From Streptomyces cylindrosporus (GTDB lineage Bacteria > Actinomycetota > Actinomycetes > Streptomycetales > Streptomycetaceae), in contig NZ_JALDAY010000005.1 of the NCBI RefSeq assembly GCF_022698165.1, forward strand, positions 620,001 through 684,000: a stretch of DNA of 64,000 bases, read 5' to 3'. The first letter of the stretch is position 1; the number at the start of each line of letters is the position of its first letter. The position numbers and the translations under genes are program-made. The notes under the pieces were generated by a model. The model was not told where the DNA came from, ran no database searches, and saw nothing but the letters and a program-made list of their open reading frames with translations. Below, in pieces: positions 52,263-63,105 of this stretch.

Positions 52263-53257
52263 GCGGGTCCAGCTTCGGCGGCGCCACCGGCGTCGGCTCC
52301 ATGCCCGGCGGGGACGCCCGCGAGGCCGCCAAGACCGTCACCGGGACCTTCGAGGACTTCCCGTTCCTGCCCGAACTGCCCGCCCGGGGCCCCGGCGCCG
52401 ACATGATCGGGCGCACCGCCGGCATGCTCGTCGAGCTGTACGCGCGCGTGGAGCCCAGCGGCTGGCGGCTCGGCGACCGGCCCGGCCGCGACACCAAGCG
52501 CGCCCGGTCCTGGCTCGGCGAGGACCTGGACGCGCTCGAGGAGTTCACGCAGGGGTACGAGGGCCCGCTGAAGGTGCAGGCGGTGGGCCCCTGGACGCTG
52601 GCCGCCGCCCTGGAGCTCCGGAACGGCGAGGTCGCCCTCTCCGATGCCGGCGCCTGCCGCGACCTGGCCGGCTCCCTCGCCGAGGGGCTGCGGCTGCACC
52701 TCGCGGAGCTGCGGCGCCGCGTGCCCGGCGCCCAGTTGGTCCTCCAGCTCGACGAGCCCTCCCTCACCGCCGTCCTGCGCGGCCGGGTGAAGACCGCCAG
52801 CGGCTACCGCACCCACCGCGCGGTCGACCGCCAGGTCGTCGAGGCCACCCTCCGCGACGTCGTGGGGGTTCACGGCGACGGCCCGGTCGTGGTCCACTCC
52901 TGCGCACCGGACGTCCCGTTCGCCCTGCTTCGGCGGGCGGGCGTGGCAGCGGTCTCCTTCGACTTCGCGCTCCTCACCGAGCGTGACGACGACACGATCG
53001 GTGAAGCGGTGGAAGGGGGTACCCGGCTCTTCGCAGGTGTCGTGCCGGGCACGGACGGCCCATTGTCAGACCCTGCCGGTAGCGTCATGGGTGTCAGGAC
53101 GCTGTGGCGCAGGCTGGGGCTGCAACCGGGGCTTCTCGCGGAGGCGGTCACGATCACGCCGTCGTGCGGACTCGCGGGGGCCTCCCCCGACTACGCGCGC
53201 CGGGCACTCGCCCACTGCGTCCGGGCGGCGAGATCCCTCGCGGACAACCCAGAGTAA
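52259..53257 (+). CDS. MetE-core methionine synthase (C-terminal domain only)
   Basis: A 332-residue protein matching only the catalytic C-terminal barrel of cobalamin-independent methionine synthase. The zinc ligands are visible: His213 and Cys215 in VVHSCAPD and Cys303 in TPSCGLAG, with substrate-binding Asp165/Glu166 in LQLDEPSL. Full MetE is about 750 residues, with an N-terminal half that is absent here. Single-domain MetE cores use methyl donors other than tetrahydrofolate in some organisms. Coupled to the SDR gene by a 4-bp overlap. Confidence 0.87.
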   Translation: MSGSSFGGATGVGSMPGGDAREAAKTVTGTFEDFPFLPELPARGPGADMIGRTAGMLVELYARVEPSGWRLGDRPGRDTKRARSWLGEDLDALEEFTQGYEGPLKVQAVGPWTLAAALELRNGEVALSDAGACRDLAGSLAEGLRLHLAELRRRVPGAQLVLQLDEPSLTAVLRGRVKTASGYRTHRAVDRQVVEATLRDVVGVHGDGPVVVHSCAPDVPFALLRRAGVAAVSFDFALLTERDDDTIGEAVEGGTRLFAGVVPGTDGPLSDPAGSVMGVRTLWRRLGLQPGLLAEAVTITPSCGLAGASPDYARRALAHCVRAARSLADNPE

Positions 53258-53272
53258 CGGGAGGACAACACG

Positions 53273-55465
53273 GTGGCCGGCGAAAAGCAAGCGGAGACGA
53301 CGGTGCCCGCTCAGGCACGGGAGAAGCACGCGCAGCTCGCTGAGCAGATCGAGGAGCACCGCTTCCGGTACTACGTGAACGACGCCCCTGTCATCAGCGA
53401 CGCGGAGTTCGACAAGCTGCTGCGCTCGCTGGAGGCGCTGGAGGAGGAGCACCCGGAGCTGCGGACGCCGGACTCGCCGACGCAGAAGGTCGCGGGGGCG
53501 TACGAGACCGAGTTCACGGCGGTCCAGCACCGCTCGCGCATGCTCTCCCTGGACAACGCCTTCAGCGACGAGGAGCTGGCCGCCTGGGCCGAGCGCGTCG
53601 CCAAGGACGTCGGCGGGCCCGACTACCACCTCCTGTGCGAGCTCAAGGTCGACGGCCTCGCCGTCAACCTCACCTACGAGCACGGCCGCCTCACCCGCGC
53701 GGCGACCCGCGGCGACGGCCGCACCGGCGAGGACATCACCCCAAATGTCCGCACAATCAAGGAGATTCCGGACAGGCTGAAGGGTGACAAGGTCCCCGAC
53801 GTCGTGGAGATCCGCGGCGAGGTCTACTTCCCGATGGAGAAGTTCGAGGAGCTCAACGCCCGCCTGGTGGAGGCCGGTGACAAGCCCTTCGCCAACCCGC
53901 GCAACGCGGCGGCGGGTTCACTGCGCCAGAAGGACCCGCGCGTCACGGCCGGTCGGCCCCTGCACATGGTCGTGCACGGCATCGGCATCCTGGAGGGCTT
54001 CGAGGGACTGACCCGCCTGTCCCAGGGCTACGACCTGCTCAAGGCCTGGGGCCTGCCCACCTCCACGCACAACAAGGTGGTCGACGACCTCGACGGCGTA
54101 CGGGAGTTCATCGCGTACTACGGCGAGAACCGCCACTCCGTGGAGCACGAGATCGACGGCGTCGTCGTCAAGCTCGACGAGATCCCGCTCCAGGGCCGCC
54201 TCGGCTCCACCTCCCGCGCCCCGCGTTGGGCGATCGCGTACAAGTACGCGCCGGAGGAGGTCAACACCAAGCTCATCAACATCCGCGTGGGCGTGGGCCG
54301 TACGGGCCGGGTCACGCCGTACGCCCAGGTCGAGCCGGTGACGGTGGCGGGCTCGGAGGTCGAGTTCGCCACCCTGCACAACCAGGACGTCGTGAAGGCG
54401 AAGGGCGTCCTGATCGGCGACACGGTCGTGCTGCGCAAGGCCGGTGACGTCATCCCGGAGATCCTCGGCCCGGTCGTCGACCTGCGCGACGGCAGCGAGC
54501 GCGAGTTCGTGATGCCGTCCGAGTGCCCCGAGTGCGGCACCGCGCTGCGCCCGATGAAGGAGGGCGACGTCGACCTGCGCTGCCCGAACGCCCGTACCTG
54601 CCCGGCGCAGTTGCGCGAGCGGCTCTTCTACCTCGCGGGCCGCAAGTCGCTGGACATCGAGCACTTCGGTTACGTCGCCGCGGCCGCCCTGACCAAGCCG
54701 CTGGAGCCGGCCGACCCGCCGCTGACCGACGAGGGCGACCTGTTCGACCTCACCGTCGAGCAGCTGCTGCCCATCAAGGCGTACGTCCTCGACCAGGACA
54801 GCGGCCTGCCCAAGCGCGACCCGAAGACCGGCGAGGAGAAGATCGCCACGGTCTTCGCCAACCAGCAGGGCGAGCCGAAGAAGAACGCGCTCGCCATGCT
54901 GGAGAACATCGCCGCGGCCAAGGAGCGCCCGCTCGCCCGCGTCCTGACCGGTCTGTCGATCCGTCATGTCGGCCCGGTCGCCGCCGAGGCGCTGGCCCGC
55001 GAGTTCCGCTCGATCGAGCGCATCGAGCAGGCCTCGGAGGAGGAGCTGGCGAACACCGACGGGGTCGGCGGGATCATCGCCGCCTCCCTCAAGGAGTGGT
55101 TCGCCGAGGAGTGGCACCAGGAGATCCTCCGCAAGTGGCGGGCGGCCGGCGTGCGCATGGAGGAGGAGGGCTCCGGCGAGGACGAAGGCCCGCGCCCGCT
55201 CGAAGGGATGACCGTCGTCGTCACCGGCACTCTCGAGCACTTCACACGGGACGGGGCCAAGGAGGCGCTGCAGTCCCGGGGAGCGAAAGTGACCGGTTCG
55301 GTTTCGAAGAAGACGTCTTTCGTGGTCGTGGGTGACAATCCTGGTTCCAAGTACGACAAGGCGATGCAGCTCAAGGTGCCTGTTCTGAACGAGGAAGGGT
55401 TCAACGTCCTGCTCGAACAGGGACCCGAAGCGGCGGCCGAAGTGGCACTCCCCACAGAGGAGTAG
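53273..55465 (+). CDS. ligA: NAD-dependent DNA ligase
   Basis: A 730-residue replicative ligase. The adenylation lysine is Lys125 in CELKVDGLAVNL; an OB fold, Cys4 zinc finger (ECPECGTAL...CPNARTCPAQ), helix-hairpin-helix repeats and a C-terminal BRCT domain (GMTVVVTGTLEHFTRDGAKEAL) follow in the usual order. There is an insert of about 40 residues after the zinc finger (KPLEPADPPLTDEGDLF to TGEEKIAT), as in other streptomycetes. GTG start behind GGGAGGAC. Essential gene. Confidence 0.97.
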   Translation: MAGEKQAETTVPAQAREKHAQLAEQIEEHRFRYYVNDAPVISDAEFDKLLRSLEALEEEHPELRTPDSPTQKVAGAYETEFTAVQHRSRMLSLDNAFSDEELAAWAERVAKDVGGPDYHLLCELKVDGLAVNLTYEHGRLTRAATRGDGRTGEDITPNVRTIKEIPDRLKGDKVPDVVEIRGEVYFPMEKFEELNARLVEAGDKPFANPRNAAAGSLRQKDPRVTAGRPLHMVVHGIGILEGFEGLTRLSQGYDLLKAWGLPTSTHNKVVDDLDGVREFIAYYGENRHSVEHEIDGVVVKLDEIPLQGRLGSTSRAPRWAIAYKYAPEEVNTKLINIRVGVGRTGRVTPYAQVEPVTVAGSEVEFATLHNQDVVKAKGVLIGDTVVLRKAGDVIPEILGPVVDLRDGSEREFVMPSECPECGTALRPMKEGDVDLRCPNARTCPAQLRERLFYLAGRKSLDIEHFGYVAAAALTKPLEPADPPLTDEGDLFDLTVEQLLPIKAYVLDQDSGLPKRDPKTGEEKIATVFANQQGEPKKNALAMLENIAAAKERPLARVLTGLSIRHVGPVAAEALAREFRSIERIEQASEEELANTDGVGGIIAASLKEWFAEEWHQEILRKWRAAGVRMEEEGSGEDEGPRPLEGMTVVVTGTLEHFTRDGAKEALQSRGAKVTGSVSKKTSFVVVGDNPGSKYDKAMQLKVPVLNEEGFNVLLEQGPEAAAEVALPTEE

Positions 55466-55725
55466 CGGTTGAAGGTCACCCGATCGGCGCATACCAGATG
55501 CATACGGGTGGCCGGGTCGCATTCGGGCAACCGTGGACGACCGCTGCCCGTGGAAGCCTTCTGCGGCCTACTGTTGAGATGTGCGCCTGCCGTGCCCAGC
55601 TGCGGTCGGGGCATCCCCTTGCTCCTGATGAGCAAGGGGAAGGGTTTTCCAACGCGGCCGCCGTTGATGGACGTCGGGCATCGGGCCGCGTGGCGTGGGC
55701 ACCGCCGGCTGTGAGAGGGACGGGA
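55466..55725. other. gap between ligA and the GGDEF/EAL gene
   Basis: About 260 bp without a gene. The frame of the downstream gene is open upstream but has no good ribosome site before 55726. The segment contains a perfect hairpin described separately and is the likely promoter region of the GGDEF/EAL gene. Confidence 0.5.
55615..55639 (+). terminator. 10-bp hairpin between ligA and the GGDEF/EAL gene
   Basis: CCCCTTGCTC (55615-55624) pairs perfectly with GAGCAAGGGG (55630-55639) around CTGAT; a TTTT follows about 5 nt later. It reads best as the ligA terminator, but an operator or leader structure is possible. Confidence 0.6.
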
Positions 55726-57966
55726 ATGGAACCGACCGAGAGCGCCGCCCCTGACTCACGGCTGCGCCGCCTCAGGGTCAGCGGTGCCTGGCGGGCGAGC
55801 CGGTGGACCGTGCGGCCTGCGGAGCGTCCGGCCGCCGAGGGGCGGGGCACCGGACAGTACACCGTGACGGAGACCCGCGGTGTGCCACCGCTCACCGCCG
55901 GACACGCGCACGGCCTGCCCGACGCCGACCACGAACGTCACCTGTCCTGGCCCGCGCTGCCCGCGGCGGTCGTCGGCTCGGCCGCCTTCGTCCTCGGCGC
56001 CGGCTTCTACCGGGCCTTCACCGGCACGCACGCGCTCTTCCCGTCCGGCACCGTCGGCTGGTCCCTCGCGGTCCTCACCGGCATCATCGTCGGCCACCTG
56101 GTCATGCTCGGCCGCTCCCGCTGGTGGGGCGGCACCGGCTCCGGCGCCGCCCTCACCCTCGCCGTCCTGCTGCTCTACGGCTGGGTGTCGGCCGGCATGG
56201 TCAGCCTCACCGTCGTCGTGCTGGTCGGCATAGCCCGGCGCAACCGCTGGCGGCAGGGCGTGCTGCACGGCGCCGTGGACATCCTCGGCATCGCCGCCGG
56301 CGCCCTCGTGCTCGGCGTCTTCGGACGCGTGCCGTCCGTGGAGAAACCCTGGAACCCGGACACCTGGACCGTCTACACCGCCCCCGAGGTGGCGCTGGTC
56401 GCCGCCGCCTACCTCCTGGTCACCCGCACCCTGCTCTGGTACCTGCACGCCCCGCGCCACCGCGGCCTGCCCACCGTCGCCCGCACCGCCCTGGTCAGAC
56501 AGGGCCTGGTCGCGGTCGCGCTGCTCGGCATCGCCCCGCTGGTCTGCGTCGTCGCCGTCGCCCAGCCGGTGCTGCTGCCGCTGTTCTCCATCCCGCTGGT
56601 CGCCCTCGACTCCACCCTGTGGATAGCCCGGGCCCGCGCCGAGGAGCAGCTGCGCGATCCGCTGACCGGACTGCCCAACCGGCAGTGGCTCCTGGAACGC
56701 ATCTGGACCGCGCTGGACGACGCCGAGCGGATCGGCGCCCGCGCCGCCCTGATGCTCATCGACCTGGACCGCTTCCGGTCCGTGAACGACACGCTCGGGC
56801 ATCTCGCCGGCGACCGGCTGCTGCTGCAGATAGCGGACCGGCTGCGGGCCGCCCTGCCGCGCGGGGCGGAGGCCGCGCGGCTCGGCGGCGACGAGTTCGC
56901 CGTACTGCTGCCGGTCGCCGACTCCACGACGTCCGCGACGCGGCTCGCCCGTGGCCTGGTCGCCGAGCTCAGCTCGCCCCTCGACCTCGACGGGCTCACG
57001 CTCGTCCTGGAGGCCAGCGCGGGCGTCGCGGTCTTCCCCGACCACGCCCTGGACGCGGAGGGGCTGCTGCGGCGGGCGGACGTCGCGATGTACCAGGCCA
57101 AGCGGGACCGTACAGGCGTCGAGGTGTACGAGTCCAAGCGGGACTCGAACACCCCGGACCGGCTGGGGCTCCTCGGCGATCTGCGGCGGGCGCTGGACGC
57201 GCACGAGGTGCAGCTGCACTACCAGCCCAAGGTCCGCTTCGACGGACAGGTCGCAGGCCTTGAGGCGCTGGTCCGCTGGGTGCATCCCGAGCGGGGGAAG
57301 GTGCCGCCGGACGAGTTCATAGCGATCGCCGAGTCGTCGGGGCTGATGCCCCATCTCACCGAGTACGTGCTCGAGACGGCGCTCGGACAGGTGGCCCGAT
57401 GGCGGGCGCAGGGGCTGCATGTGCCGGTCGCGGTCAACGTGTCGCCGCGGGACGTCCACACGCCGGGGTTCGCGGGCTCGGTGGCGGCGCGGCTGGCCAG
57501 GCACGGGGTGCCTGCCGGGGCCCTGCAGCTGGAGATAACCGAGCACGTCCTGCTGGAGGACCCGCAGCGGGCGGCCGACACCCTCGCCGGGCTGACCGGG
57601 CACGGCGTGAAGATGTCCCTGGACGACTTCGGCACCGGGTACTCGTCGCTGGTGCACCTGCGGCGGCTGCCGGTGAGCGAACTGAAGATCGACCGCTCCT
57701 TCGTGGCACGCCTGGCTGTCGACGCCGAGGACGCGGAGATCGTGCGGTGCACGGTCGATCTGGCCCACTCGCTCGGCCTGCTGGTCGTCGCGGAGGGCGT
57801 GGAGGACGACGAGACGTGGGAGCGCTTGCGCGACCTGGGCTGCGACGCCGTACAGGGTTGGCTGGTCGCGGCCGCGATGCCGGCCGAGGAGACGACGGCG
57901 TGGCTGCGGGCACGGGGGTCGCGGGGGTGGCAGCGGCCAAGGGCAGCTCTGCCGGCCGCCGAGTAA
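55726..57966 (+). CDS. rmdB: membrane GGDEF-EAL cyclic-di-GMP protein (RmdB-like)
   Basis: A 746-residue protein: several N-terminal membrane helices (LPAAVVGSAAFVLGAGFY through LFSIPLVALDSTLWIA), then GGDEF (ARLGGDEFAVLLP, DPLTGLPNR) and EAL (GLEALVRWVHPE, DDFGTGYSSL, VVAEGVED) domains, all with key residues intact. It should make and/or break c-di-GMP, which controls development in Streptomyces. Position next to ligA matches my recollection of S. coelicolor RmdB, a phosphodiesterase; the symbol is inferred from that. ATG 55726 has AGAGGGAC upstream. Confidence 0.9.
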   Translation: MEPTESAAPDSRLRRLRVSGAWRASRWTVRPAERPAAEGRGTGQYTVTETRGVPPLTAGHAHGLPDADHERHLSWPALPAAVVGSAAFVLGAGFYRAFTGTHALFPSGTVGWSLAVLTGIIVGHLVMLGRSRWWGGTGSGAALTLAVLLLYGWVSAGMVSLTVVVLVGIARRNRWRQGVLHGAVDILGIAAGALVLGVFGRVPSVEKPWNPDTWTVYTAPEVALVAAAYLLVTRTLLWYLHAPRHRGLPTVARTALVRQGLVAVALLGIAPLVCVVAVAQPVLLPLFSIPLVALDSTLWIARARAEEQLRDPLTGLPNRQWLLERIWTALDDAERIGARAALMLIDLDRFRSVNDTLGHLAGDRLLLQIADRLRAALPRGAEAARLGGDEFAVLLPVADSTTSATRLARGLVAELSSPLDLDGLTLVLEASAGVAVFPDHALDAEGLLRRADVAMYQAKRDRTGVEVYESKRDSNTPDRLGLLGDLRRALDAHEVQLHYQPKVRFDGQVAGLEALVRWVHPERGKVPPDEFIAIAESSGLMPHLTEYVLETALGQVARWRAQGLHVPVAVNVSPRDVHTPGFAGSVAARLARHGVPAGALQLEITEHVLLEDPQRAADTLAGLTGHGVKMSLDDFGTGYSSLVHLRRLPVSELKIDRSFVARLAVDAEDAEIVRCTVDLAHSLGLLVVAEGVEDDETWERLRDLGCDAVQGWLVAAAMPAEETTAWLRARGSRGWQRPRAALPAAE

Positions 57967-58059
57967 CCGTGCGCCCCTCGGAAACCGTTTAACGGCGACG
58001 GCCCTGTGCCCCCTAGGATTGGGCCCAAACCACACACACTCACCCCAGAGGAACGCTGC

Positions 58060-58356
58060 ATGCCTGGCATCACGCGCGAGGAGGTCGCCCACCTCGCCCG
58101 GCTGGCGCGTCTGGAGCTGAAGCCCGAAGAGCTCGACCACTTCGCGGGACAGCTGGACGACATCATCGGCGCGGTGGCCCGCGTCAGCGAGGTCGCCGAC
58201 CAAGACGTACCGCCGACCTCGCACCCGCTCCCGCTGACGAACGTCATGCGGGCGGACGAGGTCCGTCCGTCGCTCACCCCCGAGCAGGCGCTCTCCGGCG
58301 CCCCGGCCCAGGAGCAGCAGCGTTTCAAGGTGCCGCAGATCCTGGGGGAGGACTAA
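58060..58356 (+). CDS. gatC: glutamyl-tRNA(Gln) amidotransferase subunit C
   Basis: A 98-residue small subunit that wraps around GatA in the tRNA-dependent amidotransferase. Features: ITREEVAHLARLARLEL, LDDIIGAVARV, and DEVRPSLTPEQALSGAPAQEQQRFKVPQIL. ATG 58060 follows AGAGGAAC. Six nt separate it from gatA. Confidence 0.95.
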   Translation: MPGITREEVAHLARLARLELKPEELDHFAGQLDDIIGAVARVSEVADQDVPPTSHPLPLTNVMRADEVRPSLTPEQALSGAPAQEQQRFKVPQILGED

Positions 58357-58362
58357 GAAGTC

Positions 58363-59864
<1,502 letters not shown>

Positions 59865-59868
<4 letters not shown>

Positions 59869-60107
59869 CCAAGGCACTGACCAAGGCCCAGGACTTCAAG
59901 AAGTCCAAGTCCGGTACGTACGTGTCCATCGCCACCACCGCCTTCGGCGCGATCGGTGTCGCCAAGAGGATCAAGAAGGCCCGCGCCGAGCAGGACACCC
60001 TGCGGCTGATCGACGCCACCGTCTCCGCGGTCGCGATCGTCACCGGCCTCGCCATCCTGTACCGCGAGCTGAAGCGGCTGGGCGACGACGACGTCCTGCT
60101 GGGCTGA
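59865..60107 (+). CDS. 80-residue membrane protein inserted between gatA and gatB
   Basis: A basic N-terminus (VTKALTKAQDFKKSKSG) is followed by two short hydrophobic stretches (TYVSIATTAFGAIGVAKRI and TVSAVAIVTGLAILYREL). The start overlaps the gatA stop by 4 bp and the end is 15 nt from gatB, so it is co-translated with the amidotransferase. To my recollection it is kept at this spot in other Streptomyces. No function is known; membrane tethering of GatCAB is one idea. Confidence 0.8.
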
Positions 60108-60122
60108 GAGGGAAGTTTCACC

Positions 60123-61637
60123 GTGACCACCACGACCGACCTGGTGTCGTACGAGGACGCGCTGGCGTCCTACGACCCCGTCATGGGCCTCGAGGTCCAT
60201 GTCGAACTCGGCACCAGGACCAAGATGTTCTGCGGCTGTTCGACCGAGCTGGGCGCGGAGCCCAACTCGCAGACCTGCCCGACCTGCCTCGGCCTGCCCG
60301 GCGCGCTCCCGGTCGTCAACGCGACCGGCGTCGAGTCGGCGATCAAGATCGGTCTCGCGCTGAACTGCGAGATCGCCGATTGGTGCCGCTTCGCCCGGAA
60401 GAACTACTTCTATCCGGACATGCCGAAGAACTTCCAGACCTCCCAGTACGACGAGCCGATCGCCTTCAACGGCTACCTCGACGTACAGCTGGAGGACGGC
60501 GAGACCTTCCGCGTGGAGATCGAGCGCGCCCACATGGAGGAGGACACCGGCAAGTCGACCCACGTCGGCGGCGCCACCGGCCGTATCCACGGCGCGTCCC
60601 ACTCCCTGCTGGACTACAACCGCGCCGGCATCCCGCTCATCGAGATCGTCACCAAGCCGATCGAGGGCGCGGGCGAGCGTGCTCCCGAGGTCGCGCGGGC
60701 GTACGTCCGTGAGCTGCGCGAGGTCATCCGGGCGCTCGGCGTCTCCGAGGCCCGCATGGAGATGGGCCAGATGCGCTGCGACGTGAACCTGTCGCTGCGC
60801 CCGAACGGCACCGAGAAGTTCGGCACCCGCTCGGAGACGAAGAACGTCAACTCGCTGCGTTCCGTGGAGCGCGCGGCCCGCTTCGAGATCCAGCGGCACG
60901 CGGCCGTCCTGTCCTCCGGCGGGACGATCATCCAGGAGACCCGGCACTTCCACGAGGACACGGGGTCCACGACCTCGGGCCGCGTGAAGGAGGAGGCCGA
61001 GGACTACCGGTACTTCCCGGAGCCCGACCTGGTCCCGGTGGCGCCCTCGCGCGAGTGGGTCGAGGAGATCCGGGCGGCCCTGCCGGAGATGCCGCTGGCC
61101 CGCCGCAACCGGCTGCTCGCCGAGTGGGGTGTCTCCGCGGTGGAGATGCAGGCGATCATCAACGCCGGTGCGCTGGACCTGATCGTCGCCACCATCGACG
61201 CCGGTGCCGACGCGGCCTCCGCCCGCAAGTGGTGGATGGGCGAACTGGCCCGCAGTGCCAACGAGTCGGGCAAGTCCCTGGACGAGCTGGCGATCACCCC
61301 GGCGCAGGTCGCCCGGGTCACCGAGCTGGTCTCGAAGGGTGACCTGAACGACAAGCTGGCCCGTCAGGTCATCGAGGGCGTCCTCGCGGGCGAGGGCACC
61401 CCGGACGAGGTCGTCGACAAGCGCGGGCTGAAGGTCGTCTCCGACGAGGGCGCGCTGACCGCCGCCGTCGAGGAGGCCATCGCCGGCAACCCGGGCGTCG
61501 CCGACAAGATCCGCGGCGGCAAGGTCGCCGCGGCCGGTGCCCTGGTCGGCGCGGTCATGAAGGCCACCCGCGGCCAGGCCGACGCGGCCCGCGTCAAGGA
61601 GCTGATCCTGGAGAAGCTGGGCGTCAGCGAGGGCTGA
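60123..61637 (+). CDS. gatB: glutamyl-tRNA(Gln) amidotransferase subunit B
   Basis: A 504-residue subunit that phosphorylates the glutamyl- (or aspartyl-) tRNA and accepts ammonia. It begins YDPVMGLEVHVELGTRTKMFCGC and has the cysteine-containing zinc site (CGCSTELG..QTCPTCLGLPG), FYPDMPKNFQTSQYDEP, and the C-terminal YqeY-like tail. GTG start. A strong terminator follows. Confidence 0.97.
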   Translation: MTTTTDLVSYEDALASYDPVMGLEVHVELGTRTKMFCGCSTELGAEPNSQTCPTCLGLPGALPVVNATGVESAIKIGLALNCEIADWCRFARKNYFYPDMPKNFQTSQYDEPIAFNGYLDVQLEDGETFRVEIERAHMEEDTGKSTHVGGATGRIHGASHSLLDYNRAGIPLIEIVTKPIEGAGERAPEVARAYVRELREVIRALGVSEARMEMGQMRCDVNLSLRPNGTEKFGTRSETKNVNSLRSVERAARFEIQRHAAVLSSGGTIIQETRHFHEDTGSTTSGRVKEEAEDYRYFPEPDLVPVAPSREWVEEIRAALPEMPLARRNRLLAEWGVSAVEMQAIINAGALDLIVATIDAGADAASARKWWMGELARSANESGKSLDELAITPAQVARVTELVSKGDLNDKLARQVIEGVLAGEGTPDEVVDKRGLKVVSDEGALTAAVEEAIAGNPGVADKIRGGKVAAAGALVGAVMKATRGQADAARVKELILEKLGVSEG

Positions 61638-61651
61638 GCACGAACAGGCGG

Positions 61652-61684
61652 TACGGCCCCGGAGGGATGCCCTCCGGGGCCGTA
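61652..61684 (+). terminator. perfect 15-bp terminator of the gat operon
   Basis: TACGGCCCCGGAGGG (61652-61666) pairs with CCCTCCGGGGCCGTA (61670-61684) around ATG, then ACCCTTTCT. It can serve the convergent methyltransferase gene too. Confidence 0.88.
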
Positions 61685-61703
61685 ACCCTTTCTGCTCAGG
61701 GCG

Positions 61704-62495
61704 TTACTTGCGGCGTCCTACGACCCGTACGAAGCCCAGCGTGCGGCCCTCGTCGGCGCGGACCATCTCGCCGACCCGGCGGGCCATCGTGCGGTGGAAC
61801 TCCTCCGGGCTCTCCTCGGCGACGATCTCGCACCACAGCAGCCAGTCCCGCCAGCCGTCCGGCTGCCAGTCGGCCGTCTCGACCTCGACGGCACCGCTGC
61901 GGGTCCAGTGGCGGCGCCACCAGTCGGCCGAGTGGAAGCACCAGAAGTCGGGCTCCCACCAGGGCTTGAGGTGCTCCGGCGGTTCGGCGCCCGTCAACTC
62001 CTCCCGGACCGCGGGCATGACGACGCCGATCCGGCCGCCGGGCTTCAGCAGCCGGGCGAGGGTGGGCAGGTAGAGGTCGGCGGTGCCGAAGTACTGGTAC
62101 GCGTCGATGCTCACGATCGCGTCGAAGGTGCCCTCCGCGAAGGGCAGGTCGTGTGCCTCGGTGTGCACCGGCTGTACCCGGTCGGCGAAGCCGGCCTCGG
62201 CGATGCGGCGGGCGTTCTCGTCGGGCCCGACCCACAGGTCGGCGGCGGTGACCTGGGCGTGGAACTCCCGGGCCAGGAAGACCGAGGTCATCGCCCGGCC
62301 GCAGCCCAGGTCGAGCACGCGCGCGCAGGGGCGCAGGGTGTCCAGGCCGAGGGCGGGGGCCAGCCATTCCAGCAGCCACAGGGCGTTCGGGCCCATCTGG
62401 TTGTCGACGGTCCAACGGGCGTCGTACTGGCTGCTGCGCGGGTAGCTGGGGTGGTTCAGGCGGTCGTCCAACTGGCCGAGTGCGGGTTCGGTCAC
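61704..62495 (-). CDS. class I SAM-dependent methyltransferase
   Basis: A 263-residue enzyme with the SAM motif VLDLGCGRAMTSVFLA, post-I acidic VTAADLWVG, and IVSIDAYQYFGT in motif II. It has an extended C-terminus (WQPDGWRDWLLWCEIVAEESPEEFHRTMARR). Similar proteins are annotated as cyclopropane- or O-methyltransferase-like; substrate unknown. GTG 62495 follows AAGGAG. Confidence 0.86.
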   Translation of the reverse strand: MTEPALGQLDDRLNHPSYPRSSQYDARWTVDNQMGPNALWLLEWLAPALGLDTLRPCARVLDLGCGRAMTSVFLAREFHAQVTAADLWVGPDENARRIAEAGFADRVQPVHTEAHDLPFAEGTFDAIVSIDAYQYFGTADLYLPTLARLLKPGGRIGVVMPAVREELTGAEPPEHLKPWWEPDFWCFHSADWWRRHWTRSGAVEVETADWQPDGWRDWLLWCEIVAEESPEEFHRTMARRVGEMVRADEGRTLGFVRVVGRRK

Positions 62496-62623
62496 GATGA
62501 GCGGGCTCCTTGGGTCCTGGGAATCCGGGGCAGCGCAGGGGGATACGTAGGAGGTCCGTCGTACCTTCAAACGGGGGCCCCGCGCACCCGGTTTCTCAGG
62601 TGGAGGCGCTAGGCTCGCCCGCC

Positions 62624-62926
62624 ATGAGCGGACGAGATGATTCCGAGATACGGGACGTCGAGGACGTGATGGACACGGCCTACGACGCCCGCCGGGCCCG
62701 CTGGACGGCGGCCGGCACGGGAACGCTGCTGACCCTGGCGGGCCTCGCCGCGTCCCTGCTGCGGCTGAGCGGGTCGGCGCCCGCCGTGGTGCCCGGCGCC
62801 TACGGCTTCGGCGCCGCCGTCTGCGCGCTGGCCGCGGTGCTCGGCTCCCGGGGGCGCACCCGGCGGGCACTGTGGCTGCTGATCGTCGGGGTGATGGTGA
62901 TGGCGCTGGGGGACCAGTTCGACTGA
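62624..62926 (+). CDS. 100-residue membrane protein
   Basis: A charged N-terminus (SGRDDSEIRDVEDVMDTAYDARRAR) leads into three hydrophobic segments (TLLTLAGLAASLL, PGAYGFGAAVCALAAVLG, LWLLIVGVMVMALG). No family is recognised. Divergent from the methyltransferase gene. The frame is open from 62510, but ATG 62624 gives a sensible N-terminus. Confidence 0.7.
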   Translation: MSGRDDSEIRDVEDVMDTAYDARRARWTAAGTGTLLTLAGLAASLLRLSGSAPAVVPGAYGFGAAVCALAAVLGSRGRTRRALWLLIVGVMVMALGDQFD

Positions 62927-63105
62927 TCCGGCCGAGGTGACAGAGTCGTCGTTACTGTCCTGTGATCTGCCTCCCACTCTTGTGAATCGGCGCACGAATG
63001 GCATAAAGGATCACTTCTGCCTGCAAGAGTGTTCTCACCTTGCTCATGCGTTCTTTGCGGGCTGTTCCCGGTCAAAGATCCATATATTGTCCCGGGAGCT
63101 GGTTC
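62927..63105. promoter_or_regulatory. AT-rich promoter region of the MMPL gene
   Basis: The 179-bp gap is clearly AT-richer than its surroundings. TATATT (63083-63088) is a near-consensus -10, giving a short leader before GTG 63106. A matching -35 was not found. Confidence 0.5.
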
